A stretch of DNA of 64,000 nucleotides, from the NCBI GenBank assembly GCA_036494465.1, contig DASXOJ010000010.1, positions 97,707-161,706 of the forward strand. The letters are read 5' to 3'. Below the pieces are notes generated by a model. The model was not told the DNA's origin. It saw only the letters and a list, made by a program, of their open reading frames with translations, and made no database searches. This DNA comes from CAJCJE01 sp036494465. GTDB lineage: Bacteria > Actinomycetota > Actinomycetes > Mycobacteriales > Pseudonocardiaceae. A program made the position numbers and the translations under genes. Below are positions 27,598 to 35,288 of the stretch, one piece after another; position 1 is the stretch's first letter, and each line of letters starts with the position of its first letter.

Positions 27598-28593
27598 CTA
27601 GAGAGCTGCGGGTTCGCTGGTCAGGGTGGCGTCCGGGGCCGCGCTGGGCAGCGGGTCGCGGTCGCGGGACGCGCACCACAGGCCGGCCATCGCGGCGATG
27701 GAGAGGGCGGCGCCGAGGACGTGGAAGGAGACCAGCGCGTCCGGTACGCCCAGTTCGTACTGGATGATGCCGAGCGCGCCCTGCGCGAGGATCACGCCGA
27801 CCAGCACCCAGTACCGCCGCCACAGCTTCGGCGTGCCGCCGGTGATGCGCATGGCGAAGAACAGGGCGGCGAGCATGCCGAGGAACACGAACAGGAAATC
27901 GGCGTGCAGTTCGACCAGCGCGGTGATCGGCAGGTCCAGGCGCGGGGTGTGGATGTCGCCAGCGTGTGGACCTGCGGCGGTGACCAGGGTGCCCGCCACG
28001 ACGAGCGCGGTGAGGTCCAGTGCCATGACGACGAGCAGGCCGCGCAGCGGTTTCGGCAGTAGTGGCCGGGCTGGTCCGTCGCCTTCGCGGACGGCGGCAA
28101 CGATCAGCACGGAGATCCAGACCAGGATCGGCGAGGGCAGGAAGTGCAGGCAGACCGACCACCAGGCGAGCTTGAGCAGCACGGTGATGCCGCCGATGAC
28201 GGCCTGGGCGACGACGCCGAGCGGCATCATCAGCGCGAGCATGAGGTAGCGGCGGCGCAGCGGCTTGGCGGCGAGCGCGGTCAGGAACACGAGCACGCTG
28301 ATGACGCCGACGGCGATGCCGAACATCCGGTTGCCGAACTCGACCCACTGGTGCAGTTGACCGTTGTAGGGGTCGGCGACCGGGACGAGGCTGCTGGCAG
28401 TGCAGGTGGGCCAGGTGGGGCAGCCGAGACCGGAGCCGGTGACCCGGACGACCGAGCCGGAGACCATGATGCCGATCTGGACGACCAGGTTCGCGATGGC
28501 GACCGTGAGTTGCGCCGCTCGGTTGGGGGCGGGGACGCGGTCGAGCAAGCGCTTCAGATTGGACGCGATCGGCACGTCAACGATGGTAGGCAC
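27598..28593 (-). CDS. ctaA: Heme A synthase (COX15/CtaA)
   Basis: A membrane enzyme oxidising the methyl group of heme O to give heme A for cytochrome aa3 oxidase. The 331-residue protein has eight hydrophobic helices. Conserved heme-ligand histidines lie in LHQWVEFGNRMFG (near residue 80), CLHFLPSP (near 148), LHADFLFVFLG (near 230) and SFHVLGAA (near 290). A cysteine-containing loop GCPTWPTC is at about 58-65. It completes the pathway started by CtaB at 19.5-20.4 kb. Confidence 0.93.
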   Translation of the reverse strand: MPTIVDVPIASNLKRLLDRVPAPNRAAQLTVAIANLVVQIGIMVSGSVVRVTGSGLGCPTWPTCTASSLVPVADPYNGQLHQWVEFGNRMFGIAVGVISVLVFLTALAAKPLRRRYLMLALMMPLGVVAQAVIGGITVLLKLAWWSVCLHFLPSPILVWISVLIVAAVREGDGPARPLLPKPLRGLLVVMALDLTALVVAGTLVTAAGPHAGDIHTPRLDLPITALVELHADFLFVFLGMLAALFFAMRITGGTPKLWRRYWVLVGVILAQGALGIIQYELGVPDALVSFHVLGAALSIAAMAGLWCASRDRDPLPSAAPDATLTSEPAAL

Positions 28594-28620
28594 CTGGGAC
28601 TTTGGTCCTGTCCACCGGGG

Positions 28621-29241
28621 TCAGGGGCTGATGGCCAGGAACGGTATCGAGCTGTTCTGGGCTGGTTTCTTGGCGGGCGCGGTGTCCGGCAGCGACGTGT
28701 AGTTGTTCCTGGTCGACACCCAGAGCCGGAAGTCGCTGTTCTGGTTGAGGTTGGTGCCGTATTCGCGGTCGCCGACGACGGCTGGTGGCTTGGTTTCGCC
28801 GCCGACCAGCACGGCCAGCCAGAGTTCCTTGTTGACCGTCTGGGCGGGCAGCGGGGTGGTGAACTTGGCGCGCAGGTCGCCAGCGGTCTCCAGTTGGCTG
28901 GCGATGTCGCCGGTCTTGGCCAGGAGTTTGCCGGTGCCGGCGTCGTACACGCCGAGGTAGCAGTCGGTCAGGCCGGTGCCGGGCGTGATGACCGCGGTGA
29001 GCGCGTTGCCTGCCTCGGTGTTCTGGTCCACGTAGACGCGACTGAGGTAGATGATCCCTTTGCCGATGCCGGGGGTGCCGGGCATGGTCGCGGGGTCACC
29101 GGTGGCGGCGACCATACCCAGTTGGGTGGAGTTCCAGCCGCTCTTGTTGATCACCTGCGTCGGCGCGGCGGGCGGGGAAGTGCTGGCACAGGCGGTAAGA
29201 GCGACCGCGAGTACCGCAACGGCAGTGATGCGCTTGATCAT
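28621..29241 (-). CDS. Predicted secreted lipoprotein
   Basis: A 206-residue protein with a clear lipoprotein signal: MIKRITAVAVLAVALTAC, with the lipobox cysteine at residue 18. No domain is recognised. The mature part is beta-rich with repeated aromatic and small residues (NKSGWNSTQLG, DFRLWVSTRNNYTSLP). The ATG at 29241 overlaps the flippase stop by 4 nt (ATGA), so it is the last gene of the leftward Wzz-like/flippase/lipoprotein operon. It may be an outer-face partner of polysaccharide assembly; that is inference from position. Confidence 0.8.
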   Translation of the reverse strand: MIKRITAVAVLAVALTACASTSPPAAPTQVINKSGWNSTQLGMVAATGDPATMPGTPGIGKGIIYLSRVYVDQNTEAGNALTAVITPGTGLTDCYLGVYDAGTGKLLAKTGDIASQLETAGDLRAKFTTPLPAQTVNKELWLAVLVGGETKPPAVVGDREYGTNLNQNSDFRLWVSTRNNYTSLPDTAPAKKPAQNSSIPFLAISP

Positions 29242-30524
29242 TGACTTCCTGCGAGTTCGGTGACGGGGGCGGGTGCGCGGGTGCGGATGGCGAGCCGGAC
29301 GACGCGCCAGACCGAGTAGAGCCCGCCGAAGGCCATCAGCCACGGCACGACGGTGACGCCGCTGCCGAGTGCGAGCGCGATGCCGGCCAGGCCGAGGCCG
29401 AGCACGGAGTCGACGAGCCGGGCGACGAACACCGCGCGCGAATGTTTGCGTGCGACGACTTCGGAGATGTAGGGCAGGCCGACGGCCCAGACGGCGAGGT
29501 AGGCGGTCCAGCCGAAGACCAGCAGCGGATCGACGGGGCGGCCGGTCATGATGCGTCCGGCCGGTCCGGCGAGCAGGGCGAGGATGCTGCCGCAGACGAT
29601 CACGGTGGCGAGCAGCAGCCAGACCGCGTAGCGGGCCATCCGGTTGTTGCGCGCGGCCTTCCCCCGTTCCCCGGCAGCACTGTGTTGACTTTTAGCGAAG
29701 GCCGCCAGCAGGAAGCTGCCCGCGCCGTTGATGACGACCTGCAACGGCGCCACGACCAGCCGCCCGGCCTCCAGCACACCGGCCGCGCTGAGCGAGATCA
29801 TGCTGATGACCAGCGCTTTGGACAGCAACAACGCGGTCGGGCGCAGCGCGGCGTGCAACGAGCGCCAGGCGGCGAAGGTGGCGACGGCGCGCATGGCGGG
29901 CCAGCCGGGGCGCAGGTTGGCGCGTTCGGCGCGCGGCACCTGGACGATGCCGACCACGACCGCGGTCGCGGCGCCGACCGCCATCGCGGCGAAGATCCCG
30001 CCCAGGGTGACGTGCCTCGCGACCAGCAGCAGCACGCCCACGATGACCAGGGCGACCACGTTGTAGCTGGAGTCGTTGCCGACGAGCTTCCAGAACTCGA
30101 GCCGGGCGATGAGGATGCGCCGGAAGGTCTCCTCCATCAGCCACAGCACCGTCATCACCGCGAAGACCAGCGCGGCGCCGGGGGAGTGCAGCAGCAGGAC
30201 CACGGTGCCGAACGAGATCACGAACGCGGCCGCGAACAGGGTGATCGCGCTGGCCGCCAGGGTCGCGCGGGTGTCGCGGTCGTGCCGGTCGAGCACGGCG
30301 AGGCTGTCGCCGACGTAGCCGGTGTAGAGGGCGGTGGCGGCGGAGAGCAGGGCGAGGCAGACCGCGAAACTGCCGTACGCGGCGAGCCCGAGAGTTCTCG
30401 CGGCGACGATTTGCAGCAGCAGGCTGCCGCCCGCGTTGATGCCCTGGGAAATCAGCGGTGCGGCGGCTCGTTTCGTGACGGAACCGCCGAGTTTCGAGAT
30501 TCGGCTCAGGACACCCGGCGTCAC
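29238..30524 (-). CDS. Polysaccharide flippase (Wzx/MATE-like)
   Basis: A 428-residue integral membrane protein with about twelve to fourteen helices, as in the oligosaccharide-flippase family. It opens with AAPLISQGINAGGSLLLQIVAARTLG, a pattern common to Wzx-type proteins. It would move lipid-linked repeat units across the cytoplasmic membrane. It overlaps the Wzz-like gene and the lipoprotein gene by 4 nt each. The nearby glycosyltransferases and Wzy-like protein support the assignment; the substrate cannot be read from sequence. Confidence 0.82.
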   Translation of the reverse strand: MTPGVLSRISKLGGSVTKRAAAPLISQGINAGGSLLLQIVAARTLGLAAYGSFAVCLALLSAATALYTGYVGDSLAVLDRHDRDTRATLAASAITLFAAAFVISFGTVVLLLHSPGAALVFAVMTVLWLMEETFRRILIARLEFWKLVGNDSSYNVVALVIVGVLLLVARHVTLGGIFAAMAVGAATAVVVGIVQVPRAERANLRPGWPAMRAVATFAAWRSLHAALRPTALLLSKALVISMISLSAAGVLEAGRLVVAPLQVVINGAGSFLLAAFAKSQHSAAGERGKAARNNRMARYAVWLLLATVIVCGSILALLAGPAGRIMTGRPVDPLLVFGWTAYLAVWAVGLPYISEVVARKHSRAVFVARLVDSVLGLGLAGIALALGSGVTVVPWLMAFGGLYSVWRVVRLAIRTRAPAPVTELAGSQ

Positions 30525-32041
30525 CTGATCGCGCCGCGGATGACCGTGGGGCGTCTGCGCGGGTTCGCCTGGGTGTGACCGGCGGCGAAGGTGAGCAGGT
30601 AACCGCCGATCTTGCCGTCGAGCAGCCGGATTCGTTCGCGGGTGCGGTCCAGGGCGTCGAGGCTGACGCCGCGCCGGGTGACCACCAGCACGGCGTCGGA
30701 TTCGCGGACCAGGCTGCCGAGCTCGGGGGCGTCGACGATCGGTGGCGTGTCGACGAGCACCAGGTCGTAGTTGGCGCGCAGCTCGGCGACGGCCTTCTCG
30801 ATCATGGTGGTCTGGAACGCGCCGCCGGTGGCGTTGCCGTTCTGGACGCCCGCCGCGACCGCCCAGATGGCGGTTTCCGGGTCGACCTGAACGGCGTGGA
30901 TGCAGCCGGCCAGCGGCGCTGAACCGGAGGCGAGCTGGCTGAACCCGGCCAGGTGCGGGTTGAGGTTGAGGATCTGGGAGAGCTTGCTGGTGTCGCCGTC
31001 CGCGTCGACGACGCAGACCCGCAGCCCGTCGCGCGCGGCGACGGTGGCCAGGTGCAGCGTGCTGGTGGTCGCGCCTGCCTGCGGTCCGGCCGCGGTGACC
31101 ACGACGACGCCGTCGCGGACCGCGGAACGCAGGCCGGTGAGCGCGATCTGGTAGCTGGGCATGGCCAGGCTGCCGCTCGGGCCGGGCAACGCGGTGCCGT
31201 GTTGCCAGCCGATCTCGGCGATTTCGGCGAGGAGTGGTTCGGGCGCTGTGGCGTGCAGGTCGTCGGCGTCGCGCACGCGCCGGTCGCGGTCGGCCCGCGC
31301 CCAGGCGATGGCAGCGGCGACGACCAGTCCGAGGGCGAGGCCGATCACGCCGTCGCGGAGCAGGTCGTTGCCGAAAACCGATGGCTGCGCGACCGCGCCG
31401 TTGGCGAAGCTGACCCCGTCGCCGAACTGGCTCAGGCTCACGTTCAGCGCGGCAGAGTCCGCGTCGATCGACGCGAGCTGCTGGGAGATCGCGGAGCTCG
31501 GCGGGTTCGGTTGGCCCTGCAGCAGTTGGTTTCGTTCGGTGGTGAGCGCCGCGAGGCTGCCGTTGATCTGCGCGGTGGCGTCGGCGTGGGACAGATCGCG
31601 ATACGCCTGGATGACCGCGTTTCCGATGGCGGTGGCCTGGCCCGCGTCGGCGGCGCTGACCGACAACGTGATCGTCTGGCCGTCGGTGGCCGCTGCGGCG
31701 GTGACCTCACCGCGCAGCGTGGTCAGGTCGGGTGCGCCGGTGAGGCTGCCCCTGGCCTGGTTGAGCACCCGGTCGGAGGTGAAGAAGACGGCGCGCTGCT
31801 GCACGTACCGAACGAAACTGGCTTCGCTGAGCTGGCCGGAGTTGGTGGGGTCGGTGTTGATTCCGGTGGTGGAGTGGATGGGCGCCTTGAGCACGACGGT
31901 CGCGGTGGCCGTGACTCCGTGCGGGGCGGTGATTGCCGCGACAACCACGCTGATCGCGACGATCCCCAACGTCAGGCACAGCGAACTCCACTTGTAGCGC
32001 GCGAGCGCTTCGAACAGTCGTGGTGCGGGTTGGCTGTCCAT
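30521..32041 (-). CDS. Wzz/BY-kinase-like protein with atypical P-loop
   Basis: Chain-length-regulator/tyrosine-kinase architecture in 506 residues. An N-terminal membrane helix (about 20-40) is followed by an extracytoplasmic region with coiled-coil segments, a second helix (about 228-248), and a ParA-like domain (about 310-495). Walker B-like LVLVDTPPIVDAPELG is present, as is the second Walker-type strand VCVVDADGDTSKL. However, the P-loop position reads AAGPQAGATTSTLHLA and lacks the lysine expected in GKS/T. No tyrosine cluster is seen at the C-terminus. Kinase activity is therefore doubtful. The gene is first of the leftward operon and diverges from the CDP-alcohol module. Confidence 0.8.
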   Translation of the reverse strand: MDSQPAPRLFEALARYKWSSLCLTLGIVAISVVVAAITAPHGVTATATVVLKAPIHSTTGINTDPTNSGQLSEASFVRYVQQRAVFFTSDRVLNQARGSLTGAPDLTTLRGEVTAAAATDGQTITLSVSAADAGQATAIGNAVIQAYRDLSHADATAQINGSLAALTTERNQLLQGQPNPPSSAISQQLASIDADSAALNVSLSQFGDGVSFANGAVAQPSVFGNDLLRDGVIGLALGLVVAAAIAWARADRDRRVRDADDLHATAPEPLLAEIAEIGWQHGTALPGPSGSLAMPSYQIALTGLRSAVRDGVVVVTAAGPQAGATTSTLHLATVAARDGLRVCVVDADGDTSKLSQILNLNPHLAGFSQLASGSAPLAGCIHAVQVDPETAIWAVAAGVQNGNATGGAFQTTMIEKAVAELRANYDLVLVDTPPIVDAPELGSLVRESDAVLVVTRRGVSLDALDRTRERIRLLDGKIGGYLLTFAAGHTQANPRRRPTVIRGAIR

Positions 32042-32279
32042 GTCGTCCAGTTCTGCTCGGGCCGGGGGTCGTGACGGAGCTTACGAAAACGCGCGTGATG
32101 GGCACACACCGTGTTGGGATTGTCGCCGACGAGCTGTAAAGCGCTACATACTGCTGCACTGACCTGCCCGACTGCGTGATTCAATCGTTATCAACGAATA
32201 TTGACCGGGAGCGACACGTCCGTCGCGACAGCGACGATCAACCACCCAGGGCAACATCACGGTAAACGAAGGGTGGCCG

Positions 32280-33026
32280 GTGAGGGGCGGAACGGACACG
32301 CGTCAGGATTTCGCCAGCCTGATCAAGCAGCTGCCGGCTGCGCAGAAGAGCGCCAAGGGCGCGCCCGCGTACTCCCGGTTCGTGAATCGGCGCGCGGGCG
32401 GCTATCTCGCGGTGATCGCCTATCGACTCGGCTTGACACCCAATCAGGTGACGATCATCAGCGGGCTGTGCACCGGGATCGGCATCGCGTTGATCGCGGT
32501 GCTGCCCCCGTCGGTCGGCGAGGGCGTCGGGATCTGCCTCGCGCTCGTGATCGGCTACGCGCTCGACGCGGCCGACGGCCAATTGGCGCGGCTGCGCGGT
32601 GGTGGTTCGGTCGCAGGCGAGTGGCTCGATCACGTCATCGACAGCGCCAAGATCGCCACACTGCACCTGGCCGTGCTGATCGCCGGGTACCGCTACTTTC
32701 ACCTACCGGCCGGCTGGTTGCTCGTTCCACTTGGTTACTCGGCGGTAGCCACGGTGGCGTTCTTCGCGATGACCCTCAACGACCAGTTGCGCCGCAACAA
32801 GGGCCTGCCCGCCACCACCACGCGGACCGCCGCGAAACCGTCCGCGCTGCGCTCGCTGCTGGTGATCCCCACCGACTACGGCCTGTTCTGCCTGGTGTTC
32901 CTGCTCTGGGGCGTGCGCGAGGTCTACGCGGTCGTCTACGGCTTGCTGTTCGTTGCCAACTTGTTGTTCCTCGCGCTGGCGTTGCGGAAATGGTTCGGGG
33001 ACATGCGCGCATTGGAGGATCGTTGA
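32280..33026 (+). CDS. CDP-alcohol phosphotransferase
   Basis: A membrane enzyme that transfers an alcohol phosphate from a CDP-linked donor, or CMP from a lipid donor, to an acceptor. The 248-residue protein has the family signature DAADGQLARL with GEWLDHVIDS following near residue 99 (the D-x2-D-G-x2-A-R-x8-G-x3-D-x3-D pattern). About five or six helices are predicted. The start is a GTG preceded by GAAGGGTG. It overlaps the TagD-like gene by 4 nt (TTGA), implying that one makes the CDP-activated substrate the other uses. The polar head group is not known. Confidence 0.88.
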   Translation: MRGGTDTRQDFASLIKQLPAAQKSAKGAPAYSRFVNRRAGGYLAVIAYRLGLTPNQVTIISGLCTGIGIALIAVLPPSVGEGVGICLALVIGYALDAADGQLARLRGGGSVAGEWLDHVIDSAKIATLHLAVLIAGYRYFHLPAGWLLVPLGYSAVATVAFFAMTLNDQLRRNKGLPATTTRTAAKPSALRSLLVIPTDYGLFCLVFLLWGVREVYAVVYGLLFVANLLFLALALRKWFGDMRALEDR

Positions 33027-33439
33027 CCGTTATCGGATACGCGCCCGGCGCCTACGACCTGTTCCACATCGGACACCTCAACATCCTGACCCGCGCGGCC
33101 GACCAGTGCGACAAGCTCATCGCCGGGGTGGTCACCGACGACGTCGTCCTGCGCGCCAAGGGAAAGGCGCCGGTGATTCCGTTGGCGGAGCGGCTCGCGA
33201 TCGTGTCCAGCGTGCGCTACGTCGACGAGGCGGTGCCCGACCCGTACGTGGATAAGTTTCAGATGTGGCCGAATTTGCACTACGACGTGCTGTTCAAAGG
33301 GGACGATTGGCGGGGTACCGAAAAGGGTGAAGCATTGGAGGCTCGTCTTGCCGAGGTCGGCGCGCGCGTTGTGTACTTCCCGTACACGCTGCACACCTCA
33401 AGCACCCTCCTGCGGAAGATGATCTCGATGCCGTCCTAG
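33023..33439 (+). CDS. TagD-like cytidylyltransferase
   Basis: A 138-residue protein of the glycerol-3-phosphate/nucleotidyltransferase family that condenses CTP with a phosphorylated alcohol. It keeps the HxGH motif (YDLFHIGHLNIL, residues about 10-22) and the later FKGDDWRGTEKG. The C-terminal HTSSTLLRKM matches the family RTxGISTT-type block in part. It begins with a TTG at 33023 that overlaps the previous stop codon; GGAGGA 3-8 nt upstream supports it. The substrate (glycerol phosphate or another polyol) cannot be decided. Confidence 0.88.
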   Translation: MTVIGYAPGAYDLFHIGHLNILTRAADQCDKLIAGVVTDDVVLRAKGKAPVIPLAERLAIVSSVRYVDEAVPDPYVDKFQMWPNLHYDVLFKGDDWRGTEKGEALEARLAEVGARVVYFPYTLHTSSTLLRKMISMPS

Positions 33440-33465
33440 CAGGGTAGGGGGAAAGGCCGGTGCGG

Positions 33466-35214
33466 ATGGCGACCCGGGTCACGGGTGCCCTCGTGCTCAG
33501 CATCGCGCTGTGGATCGGAACCGCGGTCGCCATCACCGACGACCCGGCGCCGCTCGCGCACGTCAACGCGGGCAGCATCCCCCTGGCCACGACCGCCTAC
33601 CCGGTCCCGGACGGCGCCCTGTTCGTCGCTCCGAACGGCTCAGACGCAGCGGCAGGCACGCTCACCGCCCCGTTCGCCACCCTGGCGACCGCGATCGCGA
33701 AAGCCCCGGTCGGCGGCACCGTCGTGGTCCGCGCGGGCACCTATCGGCAGACCGTCACCGCCAACGTCACCAAACGGATCACCATCCAGCCCTTCCCCGG
33801 CGAAAAAGTGTGGTTCAAGGGCACCGTCGGAGTCACCGGCTGGACCAAGGCAGGCAGCACCTGGCAGCACGCCAACTGGACGAACAGCTTCTGCCGCACC
33901 TGCTACACCAAGGACATCGTCGACCCGAAGTATCCGTACGCGGCCTGGCCGGACATGGTGTTCGCCAACAACACCCAGCTACGCCAGGTCGGCAGCGCGG
34001 CCAACGTGGTCGCAGGCACGTTCTATGTGGACGAAACCAGCCACACCCTGATCCTCGGCGACGACCCGACCGGCAAAACCATCGAGGCGACCGCGTTCGA
34101 CCGGCTGCTCCAATTGGATCCCGGCGCGGCGGGCAGCGTCATCCGGGGCATCGGCGTCGAGGAGTACGCGTCCAATCAGGACTATGGCAGGCACGGCGCG
34201 ATGATCGTGGCCAACGCGCCCGGCGTCACCCTCGCCGACGACACCTTCGCGCTCTCCGCGTCCTCCGGCGCCGCCGTGTTCCAGCCGAACTCGACCGTCA
34301 CCGGCAGCACCCTGATCGACAACGGCCTCGTCGGCCTGGTGGCGAATCGCGCGGACGGCCTGAAACTGACCAAGAACACGTTCAGCGCCAACAACCAGCA
34401 GCACTTCGCGCTCTCCGGCGACGCGATCGGCGCGGCGGGCGCCAAGGTCACCAGAACCAAATCCCCGTACGTCGCGGACAACTACTTCACCGACAACATC
34501 GGCACCGGCTGGTGGTGCGACCTCGGCTGCACCAACGCGACAGTGGTGCGCAACGTCGCCACCGGCAACCAGGTGCACGGCCTGTTCTACGAGGTGTCCT
34601 CGACCGCGCTGATCGCCTCCAACGTGGTCGCAGACAACGCGGGCGACGGCATCAAACTCTCCAGCGCCGACCACGTCCGCGTCTACGACAACACCTTCGC
34701 CGACAACGCCACCGCGCTGGGCATCTACAACGACCCGCGCGCGCCCAGCACCGATCCGTACAGCCAGCAGCTCGGCCTCGCCTGGCTCACCACCGGCACC
34801 ATGCTGGTCAACAACTACTACGCCGACCCGGACGCCACGGACCCGATCATCGTCTCGGCCGACTACCAGGCTGCCCCGCACACCGGCACCTTCGTCGCCG
34901 ACTCCGACGGCAACGCCTACCAGCGCCCGGCCTCCGGCAGTCCGCTGCTGTCCTGGGTGACCGCGCCCGGCCGCACCCAGGACTACCCGAGTCTGACCGC
35001 GTTCCGCACCGGCACCGGCAACGACACGCACGGCGTCGCGGGCGACCTGGCCACGGTCCCGTTCATCGACCCCGACCAGCAGAACTACCTGCTCAACACC
35101 GGCGCCATCGGCATCGGCGCGGGCCTCCCGCTCCCCGCCGACATCGCCACCGCCATCGGCGTCCCGGCCAACCAGCACCCGAACATCGGCGTGCTCGCCG
35201 GACCCAGGCTCTGA
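33466..35214 (+). CDS. Secreted right-handed beta-helix protein
   Basis: A 582-residue exported protein. The N-terminal signal peptide is followed by GALFVAPNGSDAAAGTLTAPFATLATAIAKA, the usual start of pectate-lyase-like beta-helix proteins. Many parallel-beta-helix coils follow with NxF/NTF repeats (ADDTFALSASSGAAVF, KNTFSANN, DNTFADNATALGIY). No catalytic set for a named lyase is evident. It is likely a polysaccharide-binding or -cleaving enzyme acting outside the cell. The ATG at 33466 fits the GGGGGAAAGG ribosome site better than the GTG 6 nt earlier. It follows the TagD-like gene by 26 bp. Confidence 0.82.
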   Translation: MATRVTGALVLSIALWIGTAVAITDDPAPLAHVNAGSIPLATTAYPVPDGALFVAPNGSDAAAGTLTAPFATLATAIAKAPVGGTVVVRAGTYRQTVTANVTKRITIQPFPGEKVWFKGTVGVTGWTKAGSTWQHANWTNSFCRTCYTKDIVDPKYPYAAWPDMVFANNTQLRQVGSAANVVAGTFYVDETSHTLILGDDPTGKTIEATAFDRLLQLDPGAAGSVIRGIGVEEYASNQDYGRHGAMIVANAPGVTLADDTFALSASSGAAVFQPNSTVTGSTLIDNGLVGLVANRADGLKLTKNTFSANNQQHFALSGDAIGAAGAKVTRTKSPYVADNYFTDNIGTGWWCDLGCTNATVVRNVATGNQVHGLFYEVSSTALIASNVVADNAGDGIKLSSADHVRVYDNTFADNATALGIYNDPRAPSTDPYSQQLGLAWLTTGTMLVNNYYADPDATDPIIVSADYQAAPHTGTFVADSDGNAYQRPASGSPLLSWVTAPGRTQDYPSLTAFRTGTGNDTHGVAGDLATVPFIDPDQQNYLLNTGAIGIGAGLPLPADIATAIGVPANQHPNIGVLAGPRL

Positions 35215-35231
35215 TCTCTTCAGAACAGGGA

Positions 35232-35270
35232 ATCGGCCGCCGACCCTCAGGTGAGGAATCGGCGGCCGAT
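35232..35270. terminator. Bidirectional stem-loop terminator
   Basis: Perfect 12-bp arms ATCGGCCGCCGA and TCGGCGGCCGAT with a 15-nt loop lie between the convergent secreted beta-helix and beta-propeller genes. Confidence 0.85.
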
Positions 35271-35288
35271 GGGGAATTCAGGGGAGCG

